A DNA stretch of 64,000 nt. Source: an uncultured Bacteroidales bacterium (GTDB lineage: Bacteria; Bacteroidota; Bacteroidia; Bacteroidales; WCHB1-69). Position 1 is the first letter of the stretch; each line of letters starts with the position of its first letter. The stretch lies in the NCBI GenBank assembly GCA_947169105.1, contig CAMVOL010000006.1:21721-85720 (forward strand), written 5' to 3'. Below the pieces are notes generated by a model that was not told where the DNA came from, did no database searches, and saw only the letters and a list, made by a program, of their open reading frames with translations. This document shows positions 24,749 to 33,724 of the stretch, one piece after another. Position numbers and translations under genes: made by a program.

Positions 24749-25648
24749 ATGACAAACCAACGCAAAAACATTTTCCAAATCCCGACGACGGATTTTTCCT
24801 TCAAGAAAATTTTCGGAACCGAGCAGAACAAACGCTTCCTCATCCGTTTCCTCAACTGCTTCGTATCAAAATATACGGGCGAAATCGTGGATGTAACTTA
24901 TTTGCCGACAGAATACTATGGCATGGTTGACACAGAGAAGAAGGCGGTTTTCGACCTCCTTTGCAAAGATGCGGAGGACAGGAAGTTCATCATCGAAATG
25001 CAGAAAGCGCCGCAGCCGGACTATGCCGAAAGGAGCATTTTCTACCTCAGTCGCGCCATCAGCGCCAGCTTGAAAAGGGGACAGTTGGATTACCAAATTC
25101 TTCCGAGTTACTCGGTTAACATCCTCGATTTCAACTTACAGGAATACCGAAAAAAAGACCAGTTTTTCCATGCCGTTTTTTTGAAAGACCAGAACAATGA
25201 AATTTTGACACAGAAGGTTGGGATATTTTTCATAAAATTGTGTAATTTTGCCGCCCGACAGTCCGACTTGACGGAAGAGATGCGGAACTGGCTGAATGTG
25301 CTGAAGAACATGCCCGATATGGACGAAAGTGATTATGATAAGCAGCCTGCTTTTTTTCAAGAGTTGCTGGACGAATGTAGAATCTCAAAATTGACAGCTA
25401 TGGAAAAAGACAATTATCAGAAGAGCGTTTTGGAATACGAGGATGTGAAACGTGCAGTAGAGTATGCACGAGAGACGGCTGCTAAGGTATTCTTCGAGAA
25501 AGGGATGGAGAAAGGACTGGAAGAAGGTAGAGAAGAAGCTCTTCTCCAGACCGCCAAAAATTTTCTTGCGAAAGGTATATCGGTTAATGATGTGTCTGAA
25601 GCTACCGGCCTGAGTATTGATAGGGTCCGTGCGCTGTTGGACCGCTAA
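24749..25648 (+). CDS. Rpn-family PD-(D/E)XK nuclease (recombination-promoting nuclease / putative transposase)
   Basis: Rpn proteins are DNA endonucleases related to transposases and are often present in several copies per genome. The N-terminus shows the family pattern TDFSFKKIFGTEQNK, then D69 (AVFDLLCKD) and E83-M-Q85, which is the Asp and Glu-x-Gln form of the nuclease motif, then RSIFYLSRA. The C-terminal 60 residues are a charged helix with GMEKGLEEGREEA repeats and a small helix-turn-helix-like segment (GISVNDVSEATGLS). Length 299 is normal. No terminal inverted repeats are visible, so it is a single gene and not a full insertion sequence. Confidence 0.88.
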   Translation: MTNQRKNIFQIPTTDFSFKKIFGTEQNKRFLIRFLNCFVSKYTGEIVDVTYLPTEYYGMVDTEKKAVFDLLCKDAEDRKFIIEMQKAPQPDYAERSIFYLSRAISASLKRGQLDYQILPSYSVNILDFNLQEYRKKDQFFHAVFLKDQNNEILTQKVGIFFIKLCNFAARQSDLTEEMRNWLNVLKNMPDMDESDYDKQPAFFQELLDECRISKLTAMEKDNYQKSVLEYEDVKRAVEYARETAAKVFFEKGMEKGLEEGREEALLQTAKNFLAKGISVNDVSEATGLSIDRVRALLDR

Positions 25649-25762
25649 CAAAACAGTAACTCTTCTTTTTCCCCGCAAATCTACGTCCTACGATACCCCC
25701 TCGTCGGGAAAAACACACCGAAAAGGACCAAAAAGAATCCACTTCCCTCCCCTCTTTTTTGC

Positions 25763-25770
25763 TATTTTTG
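25763..25770 (+). promoter_or_regulatory. -7 element (TATTTTTG)
   Basis: TATTTTTG lies 20 bases before the ATG at 25790. Confidence 0.65.
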
Positions 25771-25789
25771 CAGCCTCAACAATCAGCGT

Positions 25790-26359
25790 ATGAACCCGAA
25801 CGAAAACGATATTCTGATGCTCCGTGAGATGGTGGAAGAGTCGGTGGCGCGGAAGATGAAAGCGCCCGCCGATTTCCAGTTCCTCACCGGCGTCATCCAG
25901 GAGCGGTGCCACGAAACCCTCAGCGTCAGCACCCTCAAGCGCATCTGGGGCTATGTCGATGGCTACGACATTACCCGCTTCTCCACCCTTTCCATCCTCG
26001 CCCGCTGCGTGGGCTTCCGCGACTGGGACGACTTCACCGCCAACCGCAACCGCGAAGGAGAATCCTCCCACACGGTACTGGGCCGCGCCCTCTACGCCAC
26101 CGACATCCCCGAAAACGGACACATCGCCATCACGTGGGCTCCCGACCGACGCGTGCTGCTGCAGCACCTCGGCGAAGGCCGCTTCAAAGTGGTTGAAAGC
26201 GAAAACTCCAAACTGAAAGCCGATGACAGCTTCCACTGCACCTGCTTCATCATCGGACAGCCGCTCTATCTCGATAACTTCATACGGGGCAACAACCCGC
26301 CCACACTGTTCGTGGTGGGCAACAAAGGAGGCCTCACCACCGTGGAACGAAGAGGGTAA
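25790..26359 (+). CDS. Conserved hypothetical protein with N-terminal helical module
   Basis: A 189-residue cytoplasmic protein. The first 85 residues (with LSVSTLKRIWGYVDGY and SILARCVGFRDWDDF) match a helical module I have seen at the N-terminus of various Bacteroidota proteins, possibly DNA-binding. The remaining part is beta-rich. No enzymatic motif is seen. It has its own promoter and stands alone between the Rpn gene and the bat operon. Function not assigned. Confidence 0.65.
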   Translation: MNPNENDILMLREMVEESVARKMKAPADFQFLTGVIQERCHETLSVSTLKRIWGYVDGYDITRFSTLSILARCVGFRDWDDFTANRNREGESSHTVLGRALYATDIPENGHIAITWAPDRRVLLQHLGEGRFKVVESENSKLKADDSFHCTCFIIGQPLYLDNFIRGNNPPTLFVVGNKGGLTTVERRG

Positions 26360-26576
26360 CTAATTGGTTTGGTCCTTTTTACCCTTGATTTTCCTCTCTC
26401 AAAAACATAAAAAAATCCGTGAAATTCTCATAAGGATGTTGTTCAACTCCATAAGCATTAGTTTTATGAAACACTGTGCGACTTTTGTGGAGCAACAATA
26501 CAAATAAACTGAAATTTGAGAATTGAAAACGGAAAATATTTATACGAATCCCACGTTTACGATGTGGAAAAAATCG

Positions 26577-26584
26577 TACCTTTG
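26577..26584 (+). promoter_or_regulatory. -7 element (TACCTTTG) of batC-batD-batE
   Basis: TACCTTTG lies 28 bases before the ATG at 26613. It rules out the longer TTG-initiated frame at 26523, which would begin upstream of the transcript. The spacer 26360-26576 shows nothing else clear. Confidence 0.75.
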
Positions 26585-26612
26585 CCATCTTGTTTTTGAA
26601 AGAAGAAAACCT

Positions 26613-27506
26613 ATGTTTCATACTGATAATCAACAATTTCAATTCAAACAGCTGTTGACGAAAACGCGCCGACAGTACATGATGGCGGTTTTGCTGCTGG
26701 TCGCCGGCTGCCTCCTCGCAAGCTGCAAGAGAGACCATACCCGTCCCTCCGCCCTCAATGCCGGAAATGTGGAGTTCGCCGCCGGCGACAGCCTACGCGC
26801 CCACAGCCTCTTCGAACCCGACTCCCTGATGCCCTTCGACACCACCGGCGAAAGCCACTACACCAAAGCCCTTGAGATCTACGACTCCACAGCCGCCAAC
26901 GAACTGGTGAACGCCAACCAGACCCTTTTCGACCAAATAGACGCACACTACCGCCTCAACAACTTCGACACCATCCCGCACATGGCGGACTCCCTGCGCA
27001 AAATGAGCGGCGACCGTGACCCGCAGTTCCTCGCCGACATCTACTATAACGAAGGCAATTCGTATATGCAGCAGAAGCAGTACGGGCAGGCCATCCAAGC
27101 CTACAAGGAAGCCCTGAAACGCAATCCGAAGGATATGGATGCAAAGTACAACCTCGTGTATGCCAAGAAGATGGCGGAAACGCACGGGGACGGCGGCGGT
27201 GGCGGCCAGAACCAGCAGCAACAGCAGGACCAACAGAAACAGAACCAGCAAGGCCAAGGCAAGAACGACCAACAGAAAGACCAGCAGCAACAGCAGCAAC
27301 AAGGTCAAAGTCAGCAAGATAAACAACATCAACAGCAACAACAAGGACAACAGGGACAGCAGCAACAGCAGGCGCGCCAGAAAGACGCCATGATGCGCCA
27401 GCTCGACGCCCTCCAGCAGAACGAACGCCAAACCCAGAAGAAAGTGAACATGGAGCGTGTCCCCGAAGACCAACGCAACAGACAAAACCAAGAAAAAGAT
27501 TGGTAA
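26613..27506 (+). CDS. batC: BatC-like TPR lipoprotein with Gln-rich tail
   Basis: Bat proteins of Bacteroidota are envelope proteins linked to oxygen and stress tolerance. This 297-residue product has an N-terminal signal with lipobox LASC, then at least two TPR units (DIYYNEGNSYMQQKQYGQAIQ and following). A roughly 100-residue Gln-rich low-complexity region comes next, and a basic C-terminus. The BatC assignment rests on the TPR plus low-complexity design and its place directly before batD. The stop overlaps the batD start by one base (TAATG). The usual upstream partners batA and batB, VWA-domain proteins, are absent here. Confidence 0.8.
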   Translation: MFHTDNQQFQFKQLLTKTRRQYMMAVLLLVAGCLLASCKRDHTRPSALNAGNVEFAAGDSLRAHSLFEPDSLMPFDTTGESHYTKALEIYDSTAANELVNANQTLFDQIDAHYRLNNFDTIPHMADSLRKMSGDRDPQFLADIYYNEGNSYMQQKQYGQAIQAYKEALKRNPKDMDAKYNLVYAKKMAETHGDGGGGGQNQQQQQDQQKQNQQGQGKNDQQKDQQQQQQQGQSQQDKQHQQQQQGQQGQQQQQARQKDAMMRQLDALQQNERQTQKKVNMERVPEDQRNRQNQEKDW

Positions 27507-29311
27507 TGAAAACTTTAAGAAACATCATAACAACCGTCCTCCTTATCTTTGCGACGGTTTCCGCCTATTCGCAGACGACCTGCACGGCCACGGCTCCGGC
27601 AAAGGTCGGCATCAATGAAGCTATCCAATATACCGTCAAGCTGAACGAGAAACCGAGCAAGATTGTCAGTCAGGAGTTCGGCACCTTCACTTTGGCGGGC
27701 GGCCCTTCGCAAGGTTCCTCCACCTCTATGAGCATCGTAAACGGACAAACTTCCGTAAAGTCCGAGTACAGCTACACCTACACCCTGAAACCAACTAAGC
27801 TGGGCGAGAACTCCATCCCGGGTGTCACCTTCCTTGTGAACGGCAAGCAGGTGAAGAGCAACGCCGTCACCGTGACTGTCACACAGGAAAACCAGCGGCA
27901 GCAACAGCAGCAACAGCGCCGCTCGTGGTGGGATGACTGGGATATGCCATCCGCACCGCAGCAACAACGACAGGTCAGCAAGGACGACCTCATTCTGAAA
28001 GCATCGGCCTCAAAGACAAATCCTTACGAAGGTGAGGAGGTCATCATCACCCACAAGCTCTACCTCGGCAGCAGCATCCAGAACTTCCAGCCCACGGGCA
28101 ACGAATTCCCGTCGCAGCCCGACCTATGGACCTACACACTCGGCAATCCCGACGCAGAGCCAAAACACACGGTGGAAACACTCAACGGCAAGCGATACGA
28201 TGTCTTTGAATTGCGTAAAACCGCCGTATATCCGCAAAAGACCGGCGAAATCACCATCACGCCGCTCGAACTGGAAGGCGTCGTCACCATCCCCTCCGGC
28301 TGGTTCGGACGGCAGGAGAAGATGAACCTCAAGTCCAATTCCGTCACCCTCAACGTGAAGCCGCTGCCGCAAGGCAAACCAATGGGCTTCAGCGGGTTGG
28401 TCGGCAAGTTCACTATCAAGTCGTCGCTCACCAAGAGCGAGCTGGCCACCAACGACGCCACCAACCTCGTCATCACGGTCAGCGGCAGCGGCAACATCCA
28501 GCACATTGAGGAACTGAACATCCCCTTCCCCACCGACTTCGATGTCACCGAACCGGCCATCAGCGACAAGCTGCAGACGGGCGGTAGCAGTGTGAGCGGG
28601 TCACGGACGTTCGAGTACGTCATCATCCCCCGTGCGGCCGGCACCTTCACGATTCCCGCCGCAGAGTTCTCCTACTTCGACCTCGCCACCCACAGCTACA
28701 AGACGCTCACCACTGAGCCATATACCGTCACCGTGGCCAAAGGCGCCGGCGACGAAACCACCGTGTCGGGCAACAGTTTCAAGCAGGACATCCAGATTTT
28801 GGGCAAGGACATCCGCTACATCAAGAGCGGCCACCGCGCCTTCGTGCCCGCTGGCCGCCACTTCTTCAGCACCCTCCCCTACTTTCTCCTGCTGTTCCTG
28901 CCGCTGGTGCTGTTCGTCCTGATGCTGATCATCTGGCGCAAACGCATCCAGAACCGCGAAAATGTGGCGCAGCTGCGCAACCGCCGTGCCAACAAGGTGG
29001 CCCGCAAGAGCCTCAAGAAAGCGAAAGTCCTCTTGGCCGCCGGCAAGGAAGAGGAGTTCTATATCGAAATCTCCCGCGCCCTCTGGGGCTATATGAGCGA
29101 CAAGTTCCGCATCCCGCTCGCCGACCTTTCGATGGACACCATTAGAAGCCGCCTCGGTGAAAAAGGCGTGGCCGACGAAGACATTGAAGAGTTCGTCAGC
29201 ACCCTCAACGAGTGCGAGTTCGCCCGCTTTGCCCCCAACAGCGGCCACGAGCTGATGAACCGACTCTACGACCTCTCCCTCCAATTTATCACCAAAATCG
29301 AAAAGAAATAA
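27506..29311 (+). CDS. batD: BatD-like protein
   Basis: BatD is a large periplasmic, membrane-anchored protein of the Bat complex. The signal peptide ends near AYSQ. The N-terminal beta domain reads TCTATAPAKVGINEAIQYTVKL and continues with the paired SYTYTLKPTKLGENSIPG segment typical of BatD. A QQQQQQRRSWWDD linker follows, then further beta domains. One transmembrane helix lies at about residues 455-475, and a cytoplasmic helical tail of about 125 residues follows. The start is the ATG at 27506, overlapping the batC stop. Confidence 0.88.
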   Translation: MKTLRNIITTVLLIFATVSAYSQTTCTATAPAKVGINEAIQYTVKLNEKPSKIVSQEFGTFTLAGGPSQGSSTSMSIVNGQTSVKSEYSYTYTLKPTKLGENSIPGVTFLVNGKQVKSNAVTVTVTQENQRQQQQQQRRSWWDDWDMPSAPQQQRQVSKDDLILKASASKTNPYEGEEVIITHKLYLGSSIQNFQPTGNEFPSQPDLWTYTLGNPDAEPKHTVETLNGKRYDVFELRKTAVYPQKTGEITITPLELEGVVTIPSGWFGRQEKMNLKSNSVTLNVKPLPQGKPMGFSGLVGKFTIKSSLTKSELATNDATNLVITVSGSGNIQHIEELNIPFPTDFDVTEPAISDKLQTGGSSVSGSRTFEYVIIPRAAGTFTIPAAEFSYFDLATHSYKTLTTEPYTVTVAKGAGDETTVSGNSFKQDIQILGKDIRYIKSGHRAFVPAGRHFFSTLPYFLLLFLPLVLFVLMLIIWRKRIQNRENVAQLRNRRANKVARKSLKKAKVLLAAGKEEEFYIEISRALWGYMSDKFRIPLADLSMDTIRSRLGEKGVADEDIEEFVSTLNECEFARFAPNSGHELMNRLYDLSLQFITKIEKK

Positions 29312-29317
29312 TTGAAG

Positions 29318-30088
29318 ATGAAAACGATACGATATACCTTCCTGCTTTTTTCACTGATGTCGTTCCTGTCGGTAACCGCGTGTTACGGCAACGAGGACGA
29401 ACAGCTCCTGCGCCGCGCCGACTCCGTCTATCAGCAGGAGAACTACGCCGACGCCATCACCCTTTACGAACAGATTGCCGCCAACGGAAATGAGGGTTCT
29501 ATTCTTTTCTACAATCTTGGAAACGCCTACTACAAGAACGGCGACAACGCGAAAGCGCTCCTCTGGTACGAGCGCGCCCTCAAGCTCGCCCCCACCGACG
29601 AGGACATCCAGCACAACATTGCCTTTGTAAACCAGAAGATTATCGATAAGATCGACGCCGTGCCTGAAACGCTGTTTGCACAGTGGTGGCAGAAAGTCAC
29701 CAACCTGATGAACGAGCGGCAATGGGCCATCCTCTCCATCATCGGCAGCTTCCTGCTGTTCCTCTCCATCGGGGCGTACCTGTTTGCCCGCAGCGGCGGA
29801 TTGCGCACGACGGGATTTGTAACCTTCTGGATTTCAATCATCGTCATCGTTTTCTCCGTCATCTTTGCCCATAAACAGAAAGAGAAAGCCACGCAGCACA
29901 CCGAAGCCATCGTGATGGACTTGGTGGTGGACGCCAAGAATGCGCCCAATGCCGCTGGTAAGAATCTATTTGTGATTCACGAAGGGCTGAAAGTGCAGAT
30001 TACCAATGAGATGAACGGATGGGTGGAGATCCGCCTGCCCAACGGCGAAAAGGGCTGGATTGCCCAAAACAGCATTGAAAAGATTTAA
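29318..30088 (+). CDS. batE: BatE-like TPR and SH3 protein
   Basis: The 256-residue product has a signal peptide, three TPR-like units (YQQENYADAITLYEQI, FYNLGNAYYKNGDNAKA), two transmembrane helices at about residues 140-160 and 170-190, and a C-terminal SH3-like domain with GWVEIRLPNGEKGWI. This matches BatE. It starts 6 bases after batD, so the three genes form one unit. The frame could also start at a TTG two codons earlier. A predicted rRNA methyltransferase follows after 2 bases. Confidence 0.85.
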   Translation: MKTIRYTFLLFSLMSFLSVTACYGNEDEQLLRRADSVYQQENYADAITLYEQIAANGNEGSILFYNLGNAYYKNGDNAKALLWYERALKLAPTDEDIQHNIAFVNQKIIDKIDAVPETLFAQWWQKVTNLMNERQWAILSIIGSFLLFLSIGAYLFARSGGLRTTGFVTFWISIIVIVFSVIFAHKQKEKATQHTEAIVMDLVVDAKNAPNAAGKNLFVIHEGLKVQITNEMNGWVEIRLPNGEKGWIAQNSIEKI

Positions 30089-30090
30089 GT

Positions 30091-31269
30091 ATGGAAAAGA
30101 GAGAGAAATTCGTCGCAAAGACGTACGCCGGGCTTGAGGAGATTCTTTTGGAGGAGCTGGAACAGCTTGGGGCGGAGAACTGCAAGCTCAGCACCCGCGC
30201 CGTCCTGTTCGAGGGCGACATGGACACAATGTACCGCGCCAACTACTTGTGCCGCTATGCCTTACGCATCCTGTGGCAGGTCGGTGAATTCCGTTTCCGC
30301 GACAACAAGCAGTTTTACGAAGAGATATACAGATATCCTGCGGAAAAGGTGCTGAAGTCCGACGGCACCCTTGCCTTCAGCGTGACGATGAAGGACGCCA
30401 TCTTCGCCACGCCGTTATTTGCCGCACAGTTGGCCAAGGATGCGGTGTGCGACCGTTTCCGTGAAAAGTACGACGAACGCCCGTCGGTGCGCAAGGAAAA
30501 TCCTGACGTTCAGTTCCATATCCACATTATGGGCGACCGCGCGACGCTGTTCTTGGATTCGTCGGGAGAGCCGTTGTACCGGCGCGGGTACCGCGTGGCC
30601 TCGCATCCCGCGCAGATCAGCGAGGTGATTGCCGCCGCGATGGTCAAGCTCAGCGGCTGGCAGCACGACTGCGACCTCATTGACCCGATGTGCGGTTCCG
30701 GCACCATCCTCATCGAGGCGGCACTGGCGGCACTCAACGTGCCCGCCGGCTTTTTCCGCCGCAGCTTCGGCTTCTACCGCTGGAAAACCTTCGACCAGAA
30801 ACGGTGGGAGCAGATCCAGGACGAGGCCGACATCCGAGATGATGTGCCCGTCAACTTCTACGGCTCCGACATCTCGGGGCGTTTCATCGGGATGGCCAAG
30901 GACAACATCCGTGAGGCCCGTCTGACGGACTTCATCCGCGTGCGTCGCAGTCCGTTGAACGAAAGCCGCCCCGTCCGCACGCCGTCCTTCGTCATCTTCA
31001 ACCCGCCCTACGGCGAACGCCTTGATATGGAGGACATTGAAACTGCCTACAAAGAAATCGGCGACACGCTGAAACAGCACTACGCCGGCTGCACCGCCTT
31101 CATCATCAGTTCCAATATCGGGGCATTGAAAAACATCGGGTTACATGCTTCCAAACGCATCACGCTCTACAACGGGGCGTTGGAATGCAAATTCATGCGC
31201 TTCGATTTATACAAAGGCACCAAAAACAGCGATTTTCGCAATCTCCAAAATGAAAATTCAGACAATTAA
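30091..31269 (+). CDS. RlmL-type 23S rRNA (guanine-N2) methyltransferase with THUMP domain
   Basis: The protein joins an N-terminal THUMP RNA-binding domain (about residues 1-160) to a Rossmann methyltransferase domain. The motifs are IDPMCGSGTILIEAAL for cofactor binding and FNPPYGER as catalytic NPPY, both diagnostic of the YcbY/RlmL N2-guanine group. At 392 residues it is the short form without the second RlmK domain. The target is probably a guanine in 23S rRNA helix 74, by homology. It starts 2 bases after batE and ends the transcription unit. Confidence 0.88.
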   Translation: MEKREKFVAKTYAGLEEILLEELEQLGAENCKLSTRAVLFEGDMDTMYRANYLCRYALRILWQVGEFRFRDNKQFYEEIYRYPAEKVLKSDGTLAFSVTMKDAIFATPLFAAQLAKDAVCDRFREKYDERPSVRKENPDVQFHIHIMGDRATLFLDSSGEPLYRRGYRVASHPAQISEVIAAAMVKLSGWQHDCDLIDPMCGSGTILIEAALAALNVPAGFFRRSFGFYRWKTFDQKRWEQIQDEADIRDDVPVNFYGSDISGRFIGMAKDNIREARLTDFIRVRRSPLNESRPVRTPSFVIFNPPYGERLDMEDIETAYKEIGDTLKQHYAGCTAFIISSNIGALKNIGLHASKRITLYNGALECKFMRFDLYKGTKNSDFRNLQNENSDN

Positions 31270-31279
31270 AAAATTAATG

Positions 31280-31287
31280 TAATTTTG
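31280..31287 (+). promoter_or_regulatory. -7 element (TAATTTTG) of the TPR pair
   Basis: TAATTTTG lies 26 bases before the ATG at 31314. Confidence 0.7.
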
Positions 31288-31313
31288 CACCCGTTTTTAC
31301 CATATTATAATAT

Positions 31314-32492
31314 ATGAAGAGAATTTTCACTTTAGCCATCATAACTTTCTGTATAGCAGTGTCTTTTGCACAGAAAGTCTCCCCTACTCGCGCGTACAAT
31401 CTTTATTACGACAAAGACTTTGTGAAAGCCAAAGAGTGCATTGATGCCTGCCTCACCGATGAAAAATTTGGTTCGAAAGCTTCCACGTGGCTTTACAAGG
31501 CCAATATTGAGTACCAGATTGCCAGCAGCGAATATTCGGCAAAACAGAAGGATGAATCCTACGCTATCGCACATCCGGACGCTCCGCAAGAGGCTTACAA
31601 AGCTTTCAAGAAAGCGCAGGAACTCAGCAAGAATGTGGAGGCGACTGACATGATGGCCCCTTACGAAGCCCTGCCGCGCCTTTATCCTCTGATTTTCATC
31701 GAAGGTGTCAATGAACTGATTGACAATAATTTCAAAGCAGCAAATGACATTCTGGGTTTGGCCGCCGAAAGCTATGAGATGCAGAAGCCGGAATACCCGC
31801 TCAACGGAGAACTCTATTACTATTATGCGTACTCGTTTGAGATGCTGAACGATGCGGCCAACGCCCAAAAGTACTACCAGAAGGCCATTGACGACGGGTC
31901 GGACAACATCAATGTATATGTCAGATTAATTGAAAGTTACAAGAAACAGAATCAGAAAGCCGAAGTACTTGACCTCATTGGAAAAGCGAAGGCAAAAGCT
32001 CCGAATGATGCCAACATCCTTGTCGCCGAAGCCGACTACTATTTCTGGATTGATGACAAGAAAAAGGGCCGCGAGCTTTTGGACAAGATGCCTGCTTCCG
32101 TCTATCAAGTACCTGAGGCAGTGGTAAATGCAGCTAACCTCTATATTAAAGATGAGGATTATGTCAAGGCGGAAAGCCTTCTGAAAAGGGCCTGCGACCG
32201 CACCCCCGACAACTATGTGGTGGTCTATAACCTTGGCGTCTGCTGCGACCAGATTGGCAATGCCAAATATATGGAAGCCAATAAAATGGATATTGACGGC
32301 AACAAATCGGGGGCAAAAGCGCTGAAAGGAGAAGCCGACAATTATTTGAGCCGCGCCGCCACCTACTTCGAGAAGGCACTTGCCCAACAGCCCGATGATC
32401 TCACGCTGATGCGCAAGCTCAAAGAGATATATTTGCGTCTTCTACAGAACGACAAAGCGGACGCTATGGACAAAAAAATAAACCAACGATAA
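31314..32492 (+). CDS. Secreted TPR protein, paralogue A
   Basis: A 392-residue protein with a signal peptide ending near SFAQ and a helical TPR-rich body (for example EAVVNAANLYIKDEDYVKA and VVVYNLGVCC). TPR arrays mediate protein contacts. The following gene has the same size and design, so the two look like a tandem duplication that has diverged. A role in the envelope is inferred from export only. Confidence 0.72.
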   Translation: MKRIFTLAIITFCIAVSFAQKVSPTRAYNLYYDKDFVKAKECIDACLTDEKFGSKASTWLYKANIEYQIASSEYSAKQKDESYAIAHPDAPQEAYKAFKKAQELSKNVEATDMMAPYEALPRLYPLIFIEGVNELIDNNFKAANDILGLAAESYEMQKPEYPLNGELYYYYAYSFEMLNDAANAQKYYQKAIDDGSDNINVYVRLIESYKKQNQKAEVLDLIGKAKAKAPNDANILVAEADYYFWIDDKKKGRELLDKMPASVYQVPEAVVNAANLYIKDEDYVKAESLLKRACDRTPDNYVVVYNLGVCCDQIGNAKYMEANKMDIDGNKSGAKALKGEADNYLSRAATYFEKALAQQPDDLTLMRKLKEIYLRLLQNDKADAMDKKINQR

Positions 32493-32536
32493 AAAAGAGA
32501 ATCTATAGGCAATTAATTTTTTTAAATCATACAACT

Positions 32537-33718
32537 ATGAAAAAGGTAATTTTATTCGCAGTAATCGCCGCATTCATCGGCACCAGCTACGGACAGAGCT
32601 GTCTGCAAGACGTCTGGATGTCCATGCAGAACAAGAAAATCATGGAAGCCAAGAAAAAAATCGACGAATGTATGGTTGGCAACGAAGGAAGTGCCAAGGC
32701 TTGGCTGTACAAAGGCAACGTTTACCTGAGGGTTTACGACCAAGACAACGAACGCCTGAAAAAGAATCCCGCATACGTGTCCAAAACTCCCGATGCTTTG
32801 TGGATTGCCTACGAGAGCTTCTACAAATCCATGCAGATTGACGTGAACGTGCACGATGACGGCGTGATTGACCCGAAAGAAGGACAACGCATCTGCGCTG
32901 ACCCGCTGAAGGCCATCGGTATGGACGCTTGGAAGGCCAAAGATTATGACAAGGCCGACAAGTACCTGCGTGCCGCCATCAAGTGCTACGAAGCCAGCGG
33001 CAGCAAACAATCGGCGGGTATCAGCTACTACAACCTTGCCTCCGTCGCTTTCGACAAGGGCGGTGAAGCCGCACAGCTTGAAGTGCTTGACGAAGCCATC
33101 AAGGCCAACACCAACTTTGTGGATATCTACACCATCGCCTACGATATCTACAGCACACAGAAGAATCTTGAAAAGTGCAAAGAAATCGTTTCAAAAGGCA
33201 AAAAGAACGTCAATGAAAGATACATCGTTTATATCCATCTTCTTGACCTCAGTTACAATGCCGAAACCAAAGACACTGCCAAAGTAGATAAGGCCATTGA
33301 ACGTCTATTCAAGAACGACACAATGGCTGACATCATGGCCAATGCCGCAAACTATCTGCTGAATGCCGGCATGTTTGACAAAGCCGAGCAAGTGCTGAAC
33401 AGAGGTCTTGAGAAAAAGCCCAACGATTTCTCTCTCAACAACATGATGGCATACGGCACTTTTCTCCGCGTGAATGACATCATCAAACTGCGCAACCAAG
33501 CTATCAGTGAACGTCAGTACGAGCTTGCGAACCAGTACAAAGAACAGCAGGATGCCCTTATGAACACAGCACACGACTGGGCACAAAAAGCTTTTGACAT
33601 TGACCCCGACCATCTGCAGAACGCCAAGATGTTGAAACAGTTGAAGTTGCAACTCGGAAAAGAGGTTCCTGCCGAACTGAACGCCGTCATTGAAAAATAC
33701 ACTAAGCCCCAAGAATAA
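32537..33718 (+). CDS. Secreted TPR protein, paralogue B
   Basis: A 393-residue protein with signal peptide (ending SYGQ) and TPR-like helices (SYYNLASVAFDKGG, ANYLLNAGMFDKAEQVLNRG). It has the same length and domain order as the gene before it, 44 bases upstream. It is followed 6 bases later by the DedA gene. Function unknown. Confidence 0.72.
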   Translation: MKKVILFAVIAAFIGTSYGQSCLQDVWMSMQNKKIMEAKKKIDECMVGNEGSAKAWLYKGNVYLRVYDQDNERLKKNPAYVSKTPDALWIAYESFYKSMQIDVNVHDDGVIDPKEGQRICADPLKAIGMDAWKAKDYDKADKYLRAAIKCYEASGSKQSAGISYYNLASVAFDKGGEAAQLEVLDEAIKANTNFVDIYTIAYDIYSTQKNLEKCKEIVSKGKKNVNERYIVYIHLLDLSYNAETKDTAKVDKAIERLFKNDTMADIMANAANYLLNAGMFDKAEQVLNRGLEKKPNDFSLNNMMAYGTFLRVNDIIKLRNQAISERQYELANQYKEQQDALMNTAHDWAQKAFDIDPDHLQNAKMLKQLKLQLGKEVPAELNAVIEKYTKPQE

Positions 33719-33724
33719 GGCTCT

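Noticed and set aside
24749..25648. Full insertion sequence around the Rpn gene
   Set aside because: No terminal inverted repeats or target duplications are visible on either side, so only the gene is called.
26523..26612. N-terminal extension of batC from TTG at 26523
   Set aside because: The promoter element at 26577-26584 lies inside it, and the lipoprotein signal needs the later start.
27180..27420. Repetitive CAGCAACAG stretch as a possible CRISPR or satellite
   Set aside because: It is codon repetition for the Gln-rich tail of BatC, in frame, without spacers.
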